DNA from: Acidimicrobiaceae bacterium
Lineage (GTDB): Bacteria > Actinomycetota > Acidimicrobiia > Acidimicrobiales > Acidimicrobiaceae
Assembly: GCA_013044365.1 (NCBI GenBank)
Contig: JABEUP010000174.1
Coordinates: 1 to 5,678, forward strand
Direction: 5' to 3'
DNA: 5,678 bases
Position numbers and translations under genes: made by a program. Within the stretch, counting starts at the first letter, position 1, and each line of letters begins with the position of its first letter. Below the pieces are notes generated by a model, which had not been told where the DNA came from, did not search any database, and was given only the letters and a program-made list of their open reading frames with translations. Below are positions 1 to 5,585 of the stretch, one piece after another.

Positions 1-221
1 GATGGGCGTTTAGGCCAGTTAACTCCACCGGTGTGGAGCAGAACCCTAAGACGATAGTTCTCGAATGATTTGAAACCGTGGCCACAACGCTTGACCTTTT
101 TCAAACAGGAATTTATACCTTCAGTCGAGCCATTGGATGCACCAGCCAAATGATGATTCAAGATCTCGTTGAGCCAGCGATCGAGTGTTCGTCCGAGAGA
201 ATGGATAAACAATGGTAACCA
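1..221 (-). pseudogene. ISL3-family transposase, C-terminal fragment
   Basis: This is the C-terminal part of a DDE transposase of the ISL3 family. The minus-strand frame reads through IHSLGRTLDRWLNEILNHHL, then GASNGSTEGINSCLKKVKRC, then GHGFKSFENYRLRVLLHTGG and VNWPKRP at the window edge. From memory, the block with TEGxN, KKVKRCGHGF, the Phe-Glu-x-Tyr-Arg segment and a final GGVxWPxRP is characteristic of actinobacterial ISL3 transposases; it contains the Glu of the DDE triad (the E of STEG). A full protein would be about 400 or more residues, so at least the N-terminal zinc-finger/HTH region and first two catalytic Asp are missing upstream. The frame is closed by TAA at 240-242 and no start is visible. 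The true C-terminus lies beyond base 1. Similarity fades around 200-225, where the neighbouring membrane-protein relic ends, so the junction is approximate. Family call is confident; non-functionality is inferred from the truncation. Confidence 0.85.
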
Positions 222-228
222 GTCGCCG

Positions 229-653
229 TTACCAGCCAATTATTATTCCCCCAATAATACCGATTACTAGCGACAAGCCAAAGGACACCCCCAACAGTTC
301 AGTGCTTTGGAAAACGAAACGACCCAGAATTCAGTTGGAAGTGAGCGTTCGTGCCGATTGAATTGCTCCATTCGGTGAACTGCTAACGAGCGGGTTTATG
401 ATCCTGAGAGAAGAAAAGACCTACCATAAAATGGTAGCTGCGACAATCCCTGCCAATCCATAAAGTGCTTTCGCCTTTCTGGGAAGGAGGGTAGATCGGT
501 CCGCGACTACTGGTTAAGCAGGCTTTCTGACTGGAACAATGCCATTCTTAGGTTCGCCCAAATCAGGCTCATGAAGTCTAAAGTTAACCATATCTATACC
601 GATACCGATGGCCTATTGCTCTGTTCTCCGAATGAAGTACAATCTAGCTCCAT
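229..653 (-). pseudogene. Degenerate small membrane-protein gene
   Basis: This gene appears to begin with ATG at 651-653, whose A is shared with the stop of the MmgE/PrpD gene (TGATG). That overlap is typical of translational coupling. The first frame gives MELDCTSFGEQSNRPSVSV and stops at 594-596. From about 600 another frame continues to 229 but is broken by stops at 514-516, 421-423 and 331-333. Read through, it has a hydrophilic N-terminus (FRLHEPDLGEPKNGIVPVRK), a hydrophobic segment preceded by Arg/Lys (RKAKALYGLAGIVAATILW), and a very hydrophobic C-terminal segment (FGLSLVIGIIGGIIIGW) ending in TAA at 229-231. The implied product is about 140 residues with two or more membrane segments. 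The size and position beside a MmgE/PrpD gene would suit a TctB-like small subunit of a tripartite tricarboxylate transporter, but I do not recognise the family and this is a guess. The multiple stops and the ISL3 fragment abutting its end indicate a dead gene. Confidence 0.45.
421..437. repeat. Perfect 7-bp inverted repeat
   Basis: CTACCAT and ATGGTAG flank an AAA spacer, giving an uninterrupted 7-bp stem with a 3-base loop. There is no T-run on either side, so it does not look like an intrinsic terminator. It falls at an in-frame stop of the broken membrane-protein gene. It may be a chance palindrome. Confidence 0.3.
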
Positions 654-2023
654 CAGTCCAGCCCCTCATTGTGTTCATAGCCGTCAATCAAGTCCGACAC
701 GGAGCGCCACGATGCAAGACTATCAGTAACACCAGGAAAACTTTTCAGCACCTCTGAAGTGTGAGCATCAAGGGCGTTCGGAGCAATGGACAGGGTGTCG
801 ACCTTCCGATCAACGGCCTCAAGAGAACATTCATCTTCTACGGGAATTGTATCACTGGTATGTTGGTATCGATGTCCAGCTACATCGAATGTGACCCGAG
901 CTGGCCATGCTATTGGATAGAGAACATCGAGGTCCGGTGCAGCCTGCACATTCACTTTATTCATCAACTGGATGAATTCCGTGTCCGTCCTTAACCGACG
1001 TCGCCCAACATCCATCAGGTGTACCGGATCCAACAGTGCAGCGGCTATCTGATATTGGACACTGGAAAGGCTTTCCCGGCGTGATTCCACCACACCTCTG
1101 TCCACCATGCGCGCATAAGCGAGAGGAACGGCTATCTGAATCGCATCAATGTCTGACACAGAAAATTTATGTCCCGCAGTCAACAACTGAGACGCCGCGA
1201 CCGCAGTCATTACTTGCCGGGCTGAGCAAAAATGCTTTATAGCCGCCCGCTCGACTGCCGGCGGCGCAAACGAGATCAAGTCAGACATGGAAAGTGGTTG
1301 TCGACCTAAACGGCGGCCCTCCAGTAGCGCATGGAACGGAGCAAGGTAACCGTCTTCCGCTACAAAGATTTTGTGGCGAACAGCCAGAGCTGCCTCGAGA
1401 CCTGCTACAGCGGTCCCGGCAAGGATAACCTCGCGGGAATTCCCCCTAGGATTTGAGTCCTGGCTCATGTATGATGCCAGAATCACAGCACGCTCGATAT
1501 CGTCGAAATCAAAGCCCATCGCCAGCCCTGAAACGGCTGCAACCGCAATGGAACCAACTGCAAGAGTAGGCCAAACTCCCTCCGCAAGAAGATACGGGCC
1601 TCCGATTGCCCTACTCAAACCGGTGACAACCTGATATCCCTTGACAATCAGATCTAGAATCTCTTCCTGTGGCATCCCGTCAAGGTAACCATGTTGCGCC
1701 AGAGCCAGCAGGAGCGGAACGACTATGGCCCCTGGCGTCGTACACGATACGAGATCAATATCGTCAACTTCAGTCATGCGGGTGGCTGCGACGTACCAGA
1801 ACGTCATACCAGCGAGCGAGATATCAGGTGGTCCGTATATGGCGTCTGCCAGAGATTTGTAACTGTGTCCCTGGTCTGTCCGACTTCCCAGCACAGTTGC
1901 AAGCGCAGTATCTCTTAAGCGCACACAGGCAGCCTCCCGGGAATTAGAAGACGGCGTAATATCAAGCAACAATCTCACAATCTGACCGAGACTGTGAGAT
2001 TGTCGTGATCCAGAGAGTACCAA
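653..2023 (-). CDS. MmgE/PrpD-family protein, atypical active site
   Basis: This 456-residue protein belongs to the MmgE/PrpD family, which includes 2-methylcitrate dehydratase and cis-aconitate decarboxylase and acts on small cytosolic di- or tricarboxylates. Length is normal for the family. Landmarks in order: an N-terminal helical segment (about 12-48), the acidic stretch TEVDDID then TTPGAIVVPLLLALAQ (84-110), GVWPTLAVG (149-157), the G-x-A-x-x-G-x-x-AA block (203-212), IKHFCSARQVMTAVAAS (262-278), and SSVQYQIAAALL (320-331). Several residues expected in the active site are changed: His of HPG is Thr96, His of GFHPT is Trp151, the Lys five residues before Gly203 is Glu198, and His of the CCRxxHA block is Met272. 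Asp87/88, Lys263 and Tyr324 remain. The start is TTG at 2021-2023; no in-frame ATG lies between it and an upstream TAA at 2063-2065, and the family alignment begins about 12 residues in. The next gene downstream overlaps by TGATG. Family is confident; substrate and activity are unknown. Confidence 0.88.
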   Translation of the reverse strand: MVLSGSRQSHSLGQIVRLLLDITPSSNSREAACVRLRDTALATVLGSRTDQGHSYKSLADAIYGPPDISLAGMTFWYVAATRMTEVDDIDLVSCTTPGAIVVPLLLALAQHGYLDGMPQEEILDLIVKGYQVVTGLSRAIGGPYLLAEGVWPTLAVGSIAVAAVSGLAMGFDFDDIERAVILASYMSQDSNPRGNSREVILAGTAVAGLEAALAVRHKIFVAEDGYLAPFHALLEGRRLGRQPLSMSDLISFAPPAVERAAIKHFCSARQVMTAVAASQLLTAGHKFSVSDIDAIQIAVPLAYARMVDRGVVESRRESLSSVQYQIAAALLDPVHLMDVGRRRLRTDTEFIQLMNKVNVQAAPDLDVLYPIAWPARVTFDVAGHRYQHTSDTIPVEDECSLEAVDRKVDTLSIAPNALDAHTSEVLKSFPGVTDSLASWRSVSDLIDGYEHNEGLD

Positions 2024-2087
2024 CGTCAGATCCCGTCCACTCGGTCTCGACCAATAATAACATTAGGGAACTAGATGCTAACGCGAT

Positions 2088-2099
2088 CTCCTCCCTTCC
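2088..2099 (-). promoter_or_regulatory. Strong Shine-Dalgarno-like sequence without a start codon
   Basis: On the minus strand the sequence GGAAGGGAGGAG is a near-ideal ribosome-binding site, but the bases after it (ATCGCGTTAGCATC) contain no ATG, GTG or TTG at usable distance. It lies about 65 bases upstream of the TTG start of the MmgE/PrpD gene and is out of place for it. It could be the relic of an earlier start, or chance purine richness. Confidence 0.25.
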
Positions 2100-2174
2100 A
2101 ATGAGTCGCGTTCAAAGGACATCCCTAGGTTGGAGGATAGACGCAGTATAATCGGAAATATCCAGACTAGGTGG

Positions 2175-2511
2175 CTATTCTGGAAGCTCGACCAGGTCGC
2201 AACCAGTACCAGCCACGATAAATCCATCGTCGTCCGCAAAACATGCAGCGGGACCAGATCCGAAAATCTCTTGAAGAGCAGCGCCCGCTCGCGTTAGACC
2301 AGGATGGCTAGCTAGTTCCAGTCGATCGGCGCTTGATATCATTTCCTTACCATCAAGAGTGATACCTTGCAACCATCGGAACTCCCGTCCCCTCAATGGC
2401 TGCATTAATTCCTACCATCGAACCATGAATGAACTCGGTGATATCAGCAAACGAAACCACGCTCTTGACTAAACATCGTGATATTCCATCACACAAGTCT
2501 TTCTGAAAGAC
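2175..2511 (-). pseudogene. Unrecognised gene remnant, split by a frameshift
   Basis: Two overlapping minus-strand frames look like halves of one protein. The upstream half (2511 to 2353, opened after TGA at 2512-2514) reads VFQKDLCDGISRCLVKSVVS, then FADITEFIHGSMVGINAAIE, GTGVP, and soon stops. The downstream half (stop TAG 2175-2177) carries WLQGITLDGKEMISSADRLE, LASHPGLTRAGAALQEIFGS and GPAACFADDDGFIVAGTGCD, ending in LVELPE. Both have ordinary protein composition, and the join would lie near 2365-2395 with a one-base shift. An ATG at 2403-2405 opens the second frame but has no convincing ribosome-binding site, so a stand-alone 76-residue protein is less likely. I do not recognise the family. 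It lies upstream of the MmgE/PrpD gene on the same strand, separated by about 150 bases, so it may once have been part of the same transcription unit. The end is cleanly C-terminal; the N-terminal part is missing or unrecognisable beyond 2511. Confidence 0.4.
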
Positions 2512-2722
2512 TCAGAATGTCAAATCTCTCCAGAGGAACTTATCTATCCCATCCAAATACCTGCTATCGCGCCACCCTCTTTGAGCAACTGTGACCAGAA
2601 CCTCCAAATGCTTGCAAGCATTCGCCGAACAACCGAGGGAATCGCGAAAAACGATAATTACTAATACCGCGGTGGCGATCACGTAGCTTTAGTGTATCCA
2701 AAGAAAATGGACACCCAAATAT

Positions 2723-2738
2723 CCGAGCGATAGCTCGG
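2723..2738 (+). other. Hairpin upstream of IS3 OrfA
   Basis: CCGAGC and GCTCGG pair perfectly around the loop GATA. The hairpin sits between the presumed IS left end and the OrfA ribosome-binding site (GAGAGG, 2741-2746, 8 bases before the ATG at 2755). In several insertion sequences a 5' stem like this limits transposase translation from outside transcripts; that role here is inference. Confidence 0.4.
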
Positions 2739-2754
2739 GTGAGAGGATGTTCAT

Positions 2755-3075
2755 ATGGCAATCAGCAGAAGAAAGTTCACACTGGAATTCAAACTGGAAG
2801 CGGCGCATCGGGTTATCGACTCTGATTGAAGCGTACAGATGGTCGCATGTGAACTGTCCATTGAGGAAAGCACCCTCAGCAGGTGGGTCAGAGACGAACG
2901 CCGGCATATGGAGGCAACAGATATCCCAAGCGGACTTCCCCTTGCCCCAGCAGAGCGGGCCGAACTGATTCGGCTTCGCCGTGAACTTGCAGAACTTCAG
3001 AAGGACAAAGCCTTCCTGGGAAAAGCAGCCGCGTACTTCGCCGCAACTCAAGCAAACAAGAAAGATTTGCGTTGA
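2755..3075 (+). pseudogene. IS3-family transposase OrfA, nonsense-interrupted
   Basis: OrfA encodes the HTH and leucine-zipper part of an IS3 transposase, which binds the element ends and mediates multimerisation. From ATG 2755 the product starts MAISRRKFTLEFKLEAAHRV, a typical IS3 OrfA N-terminus (R-x-F-x-x-E-F-K). An in-frame TGA at 2827-2829 interrupts it at codon 25, where related proteins have a sense residue just before the SVxxVAxEL helix. After it the same frame continues with SVQMVACELSIEESTLSRWV (HTH), then LAPAERAELIRLRRELAELQ and KDKAFLGKAAAYFA, a heptad-like coiled coil followed by the usual OrfA tail. The frame ends at TGA 3073-3075, overlapping the OrfB start. Without the stop the protein would be 106 residues, normal for OrfA. 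Internal restart at 2839 could at best give a product lacking the first helices. Confidence 0.8.
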
Positions 3076-3434
3076 TGGAGGCCGAGCGCGCGAACTTTGA
3101 AATCACTCGCATGGCAAGGCTTCTTGAAGTCTCCAGATCCGGCTATTACCGGTGGTCACAGGCTCAAACAACGATGTCGCTATCCAAGTGTCACAGGGCG
3201 AAACTCGAGATAATGATCCTTGGGTTCCACCGCAGCTCACACGGCATCTACGGCGCACCACGTATCACCGCTGACCTAAATGGAATCGGAGCAGCTGTCA
3301 GCCACAACACCGTTGCACGGCGTATGAGAGACCTTGGCATCACCGGAGTCTCACCACGGCTCTTCAAAACAACTACTGTGGCTGATCCAACGGCCAGCTA
3401 TCCAGATGACAGTACGGAGCTTGTACAAAGTTAA
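3072..3434 (+). pseudogene. IS3-family transposase OrfB, N-terminal fragment
   Basis: OrfB supplies the catalytic part of the IS3 transposase, normally made as an OrfAB fusion by minus-one frameshifting. The frame opens at TTG 3072 with an ATG at 3075 next to it, in the minus-one phase relative to OrfA. The visible 120 residues contain FEITRMARLLEVSRSGYYRW (about 8-27) and then an HTH_21-type region: SSHGIYGAPRITADLNGIGA followed by VSHNTVARRMRDLGITGVSP. Both blocks are hallmarks of IS3 OrfB. The frame then runs into TVADPTASYPDDSTELVQS and stops. Full OrfB proteins are about 280 residues, and the rve/DDE integrase core (D, D and E motifs) is entirely missing, so no active transposase can be made. 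The sequence past about 3410 does not resemble the family convincingly. Confidence 0.85.
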
Positions 3435-3793
3435 GATTGCTCATAATTGCCGTAATAACTACCTTTGCAACGCGTCAGCGGTTGAAACGGTCAGAGGAAA
3501 CTACAACCGCCACCCGTCTATATCCGGGCTCAGAACCTATGGGATCACCAAAGTCGACCCGCCAAACTTCGCCTCATGCTGCCACTCCCAGCTTCCAATA
3601 TCGATCAAATGGCGAGGCAAAACAACTGACGGTGGATTCTCTAAGGCACTGATGATATCGCCAATGCCGTCCAGTCTCGCATTAACGGGATCATCCATAT
3701 AGTCTCGTTTGCCGGCCAAGTATTTAGGGAGAACGGTTGAATACAGCCGAGAACGATCCGCATTAACTACGTTTTCGATTAGGTTTTGATTTC
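3435..3793. other. Region between the IS3 remnant and the carboxyltransferase gene
   Basis: No intact gene is seen here. The plus-strand frames give low-complexity, unconvincing peptides. The minus strand holds a possible LysR relic (listed separately). Any promoter for the carboxyltransferase gene should lie in this stretch, but no good pair of -35 and -10 boxes with 16-18 base spacing was found. Confidence 0.5.
3537..3790 (-). pseudogene. Possible LysR-type regulator C-terminal relic
   Basis: A minus-strand open frame ending at 3537 contains YSTVLPKYLAGKRDYMDDPV, then NARLDGIGDIISALENPPSV, then VLPRHLIDIGSWEWQHEAKF. The pattern of a short x-L-D-x-x-x-x-I-x-x stretch followed about ten residues later by a valine-leucine-proline-arginine and a hydrophobic pair resembles the end of the effector domain of LysR-type regulators, where a segment like GxGVxVLPxxLI is common. 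The expected glycines before VLP are replaced by ENPP here. There is no start, no HTH, and the frame runs antisense into the carboxyltransferase start, so at most this is a fragment. Coding by chance is a real alternative. Confidence 0.25.
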
Positions 3794-3802
3794 GAGGAGA
3801 GG
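3794..3802 (+). promoter_or_regulatory. Ribosome-binding site of the carboxyltransferase gene
   Basis: GAGGAGAGG is a strong match to the anti-Shine-Dalgarno target. It ends 12 bases before the ATG at 3815, slightly longer than ideal, but there is no other start in between and the protein's conserved DTTLRD motif begins at residue 9, which fixes this start. Confidence 0.6.
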
Positions 3803-3814
3803 CGCCAAATAATA

Positions 3815-5302
3815 ATGTCCAATACAGTAAAATTGGTGGACACCACCTTGCGCGATGGCTCCCAGAGTCTTTGGGCGCTTCGAATGCGCGCAGGAATGAT
3901 GCTTCCGGCAATGCCAGACCTAGACTCAGCAGGCTTTGAAGCGATTGAATTTATGGTAACTGCCCCCCAATTCTCTCGCTCAGTCCGAGACCTCAAGGAA
4001 GACCCGTGGGTTTGGCTTCGAGAAGGTGCGGCTCTAGCCAAAAATACTGCGCTGAGACTCCATGGAGGGATCGGGTCTACTTTTTCAAACGTTCCATTGT
4101 GTATCGGCGAACTATATCTAGGGAAATTGAGAGACATCGGAATCTCAACTACCAGAACCTCTGACCCCTGGAATGACTTTGACAATAGCGTGGCAGGTTA
4201 TGAAATTCTTCGACGCATGGGTTTCGAGAGCATCATCAACGTCATCTATTCGGTTTCACCCCGACACAACCTCGAGTACTATGCCGAGAGAACCCGCAAA
4301 GCAGCAGCTCTCAATCCTTTGAAGATATGTTTCAAAGATGTCGGTGGCCTTCTGACTCCAGATGTTGCCCGTCAGATTATTCCAGTAGTACTGCGTGAAG
4401 CAGGTGAGATCCCGGTAGAGTTCCACGCACATTGCAATAACGGACTGGCGCCCTATAACGTCATTGTTGCAGCTGAGCTTGGCATGACCACAATACACAC
4501 CGCAGTCCCGCCTCTTGCCAATGGCTCCTCACAGCCTTCGGTATTTAACGTTGTCGATAATCTTAGAGCTAAGGGTTTTGACGTCGGAGTAGACCTCAGT
4601 CCCCTAGAGAGAGTACGGGACCATTTCTCTAATATTGCAAAAGAAGAAGGACTGCCGGAGGGAAGACCAAACGAATTCGAGCAGGAACTCTATCTGCATC
4701 AGGTGCCAGGTGGCATGATATCCAATTTACACTTTCAACTCGAAAAAGCAGGAATGGGAAACCGAATTCCAGATACCCTGCAAGAGACTGCGAGGGTAAG
4801 AGAAGAGCTTGGATATCCGATCATGGTTACTCCCCTGTCGCAATTCGTAGCTACCCAGGCTGCAATCAATGTCATGACCGGCGAACGCTACGGGACAGTA
4901 ACCGATGAAATTATAGAATATGCGCTGGGTCACTGGGGACGCGAGGCGGTAGAAGTTATGGATCAAAATGTCCGTGATATTATTTTGGGCCGCAGCAGGA
5001 CAACTGAAATACGTAAACAGCTATCAGCGGCCTGCGAAGAACCCACGCTCCAAGAGGTGCGCAAGCAATATGGAGTCAACTGCACAGACGACGAATTGAT
5101 AGTAAGAGTCTTTGCGGGCGTTGGTGATCGTGAGCTCCATCTCGACCACGGAGAAACACTCACGCGAACCTATAAAGCATACAGGGATTCGCGTCATCCT
5201 TTTGGAACTATGCTCAAGCAATTCGCACAAGCCAGCGAAGTACGTCATCTGCACTACCGTACAACTGAGGGCGAGTTAACTGCTGAAAAAGAAAGCAAAT
5301 AA
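3815..5302 (+). CDS. Biotin-dependent carboxyltransferase subunit (transcarboxylase 5S/OadA-like)
   Basis: The 495-residue protein is a carboxyltransferase of the pyruvate carboxylase/oxaloacetate decarboxylase/transcarboxylase 5S group, which moves CO2 between carboxybiotin and a 2-oxoacid. It has an HMGL-like TIM barrel (about 5-265) followed by the conserved PYC/OADA domain (about 285-450). Catalytic features are present: VDTTLRDGSQSLWALRM (8-24) with metal ligand Asp14 and Gln17; ICFKDVGGLL with Lys174, the lysine that is carbamylated in relatives; metal-binding His204 and His206 in EFHAHCNNGLAPYN; PLANGSSQPS (233-242); HQVPGGMISNL (295-305) with Ser303 at the position of the proton-relay Thr/Ser; and PLSQFVATQAAINVMTGERY. 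The motif variants DGSQSLW for the usual DAHQSLL and DVGG for DMAG mark a distinct subgroup. There is no AMKM biotinyl motif at the C-terminus, and length matches 5S subunits (about 500), so separate carrier and biotin carboxylase proteins are required. They are not in the window. Natural acceptor and donor cannot be assigned. Confidence 0.9.
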   Translation: MSNTVKLVDTTLRDGSQSLWALRMRAGMMLPAMPDLDSAGFEAIEFMVTAPQFSRSVRDLKEDPWVWLREGAALAKNTALRLHGGIGSTFSNVPLCIGELYLGKLRDIGISTTRTSDPWNDFDNSVAGYEILRRMGFESIINVIYSVSPRHNLEYYAERTRKAAALNPLKICFKDVGGLLTPDVARQIIPVVLREAGEIPVEFHAHCNNGLAPYNVIVAAELGMTTIHTAVPPLANGSSQPSVFNVVDNLRAKGFDVGVDLSPLERVRDHFSNIAKEEGLPEGRPNEFEQELYLHQVPGGMISNLHFQLEKAGMGNRIPDTLQETARVREELGYPIMVTPLSQFVATQAAINVMTGERYGTVTDEIIEYALGHWGREAVEVMDQNVRDIILGRSRTTEIRKQLSAACEEPTLQEVRKQYGVNCTDDELIVRVFAGVGDRELHLDHGETLTRTYKAYRDSRHPFGTMLKQFAQASEVRHLHYRTTEGELTAEKESK

Positions 5303-5365
5303 ACTTCTTGGATAAACCTTCAGGCGGTAATTGAATCCGGTAATGATAATTCGGACAAATCCTGA

Positions 5366-5515
5366 AAAGTTATACAGTTAGGAGCGGCGGCAATAACGTC
5401 AATAGATATCCATGTAGCTACCCTAGAAGAACTAGCAATCAAGATGAAGGGTCCGAGGGCGGCCCCAGGTGGGCACATTGATTCGGAAGCGGCACATGGT
5501 AAGTTCGAGGGGTGA
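5366..5515 (+). pseudogene. Probable M20 amidohydrolase/carbamoylase relic
   Basis: A 49-codon plus-strand frame, opened by a stop at 5363-5365 and closed by TGA 5513-5515, ends KMKGPRAAPGGHIDSEAAHG then KFEG. The stretch GGHIDSEAAHGKFEG lines up without gaps with the GSHxDTVPxGGKFDG signature of M20-family N-carbamoyl amino acid hydrolases and allantoate amidohydrolases; His and Asp of this motif are zinc-site residues in that family. The preceding KGPRAAP fits the short variable region before the motif. Upstream residues do not clearly match, and nothing of the rest of the enzyme (about 400 residues) is seen downstream, so this would be a small remnant. A biotinyl-carrier reading around LAIKMK was also considered and fits less well. 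Moderate to low confidence because the match is only 15-20 residues. Confidence 0.35.
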
Positions 5516-5585
5516 GAATAACGATCGGCTGGATTAACCAACCTAGATTCCTAAATGTTCAGCCTGGAAGTGCCAGAATATACCC

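Larger units (their letters stand above)
2693..3434 (+). mobile_element. IS3-family insertion sequence, truncated and inactive
   Basis: An IS3-type organisation is visible: OrfA (2755-3075) and OrfB (from 3072) overlap in the minus-one relation typical of this family. Upstream, TGTATCCA (2693-2700) and TGGACACC (2708-2715) form an imperfect inverted pair that resembles the ends of IS3-group elements, so the left end is placed near 2693. No reverse-complement copy of that end was found downstream, and OrfB stops before its catalytic core, so the right part is lost. The element is inactive on two counts: a nonsense codon in OrfA and the missing DDE domain. Target-site duplications cannot be defined with one end absent. 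Confidence 0.75.

Noticed and set aside
761..1947. Several plus-strand open frames of 68-92 codons
   Set aside because: They lie antisense inside the MmgE/PrpD gene, have unnatural composition and no recognisable motifs.
2147..2152. TATAAT as a -10 box on the plus strand
   Set aside because: No -35 hexamer at 16-18 bases upstream and no plus-strand gene follows for hundreds of bases.
2564..2761. Minus-strand frame of 65 codons next to the IS3 left end
   Set aside because: No motif, atypical composition, and it crosses the IS boundary.
3481..3566. GNYNRHPSISGLRTYGITKV as a C-terminal IS3 OrfB remnant (YNxxRPHSxLG-type)
   Set aside because: Only a few residues match, the frame differs from OrfB, and no DDE core lies between.
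3737..3766. TTGAAT with CATTAA as a promoter for the carboxyltransferase gene
   Set aside because: The -10 match is poor (three of six) and the spacing is 18; too weak to call.
4256..5254. Minus-strand frames of 66-80 codons
   Set aside because: All are shadows antisense to the well-supported carboxyltransferase gene.
5420..5480. LAIKMK as a degraded biotin attachment motif (AMKM) of a carrier protein
   Set aside because: Attractive given the neighbouring carboxyltransferase, but spacing around it does not fit a biotinyl domain, and the following residues match the M20 motif better.
5320..5541. Minus-strand frame of 73 codons after the carboxyltransferase gene
   Set aside because: No family motif or ribosome-binding site; the opposite strand carries the M20-like reading, which explains the open frame.
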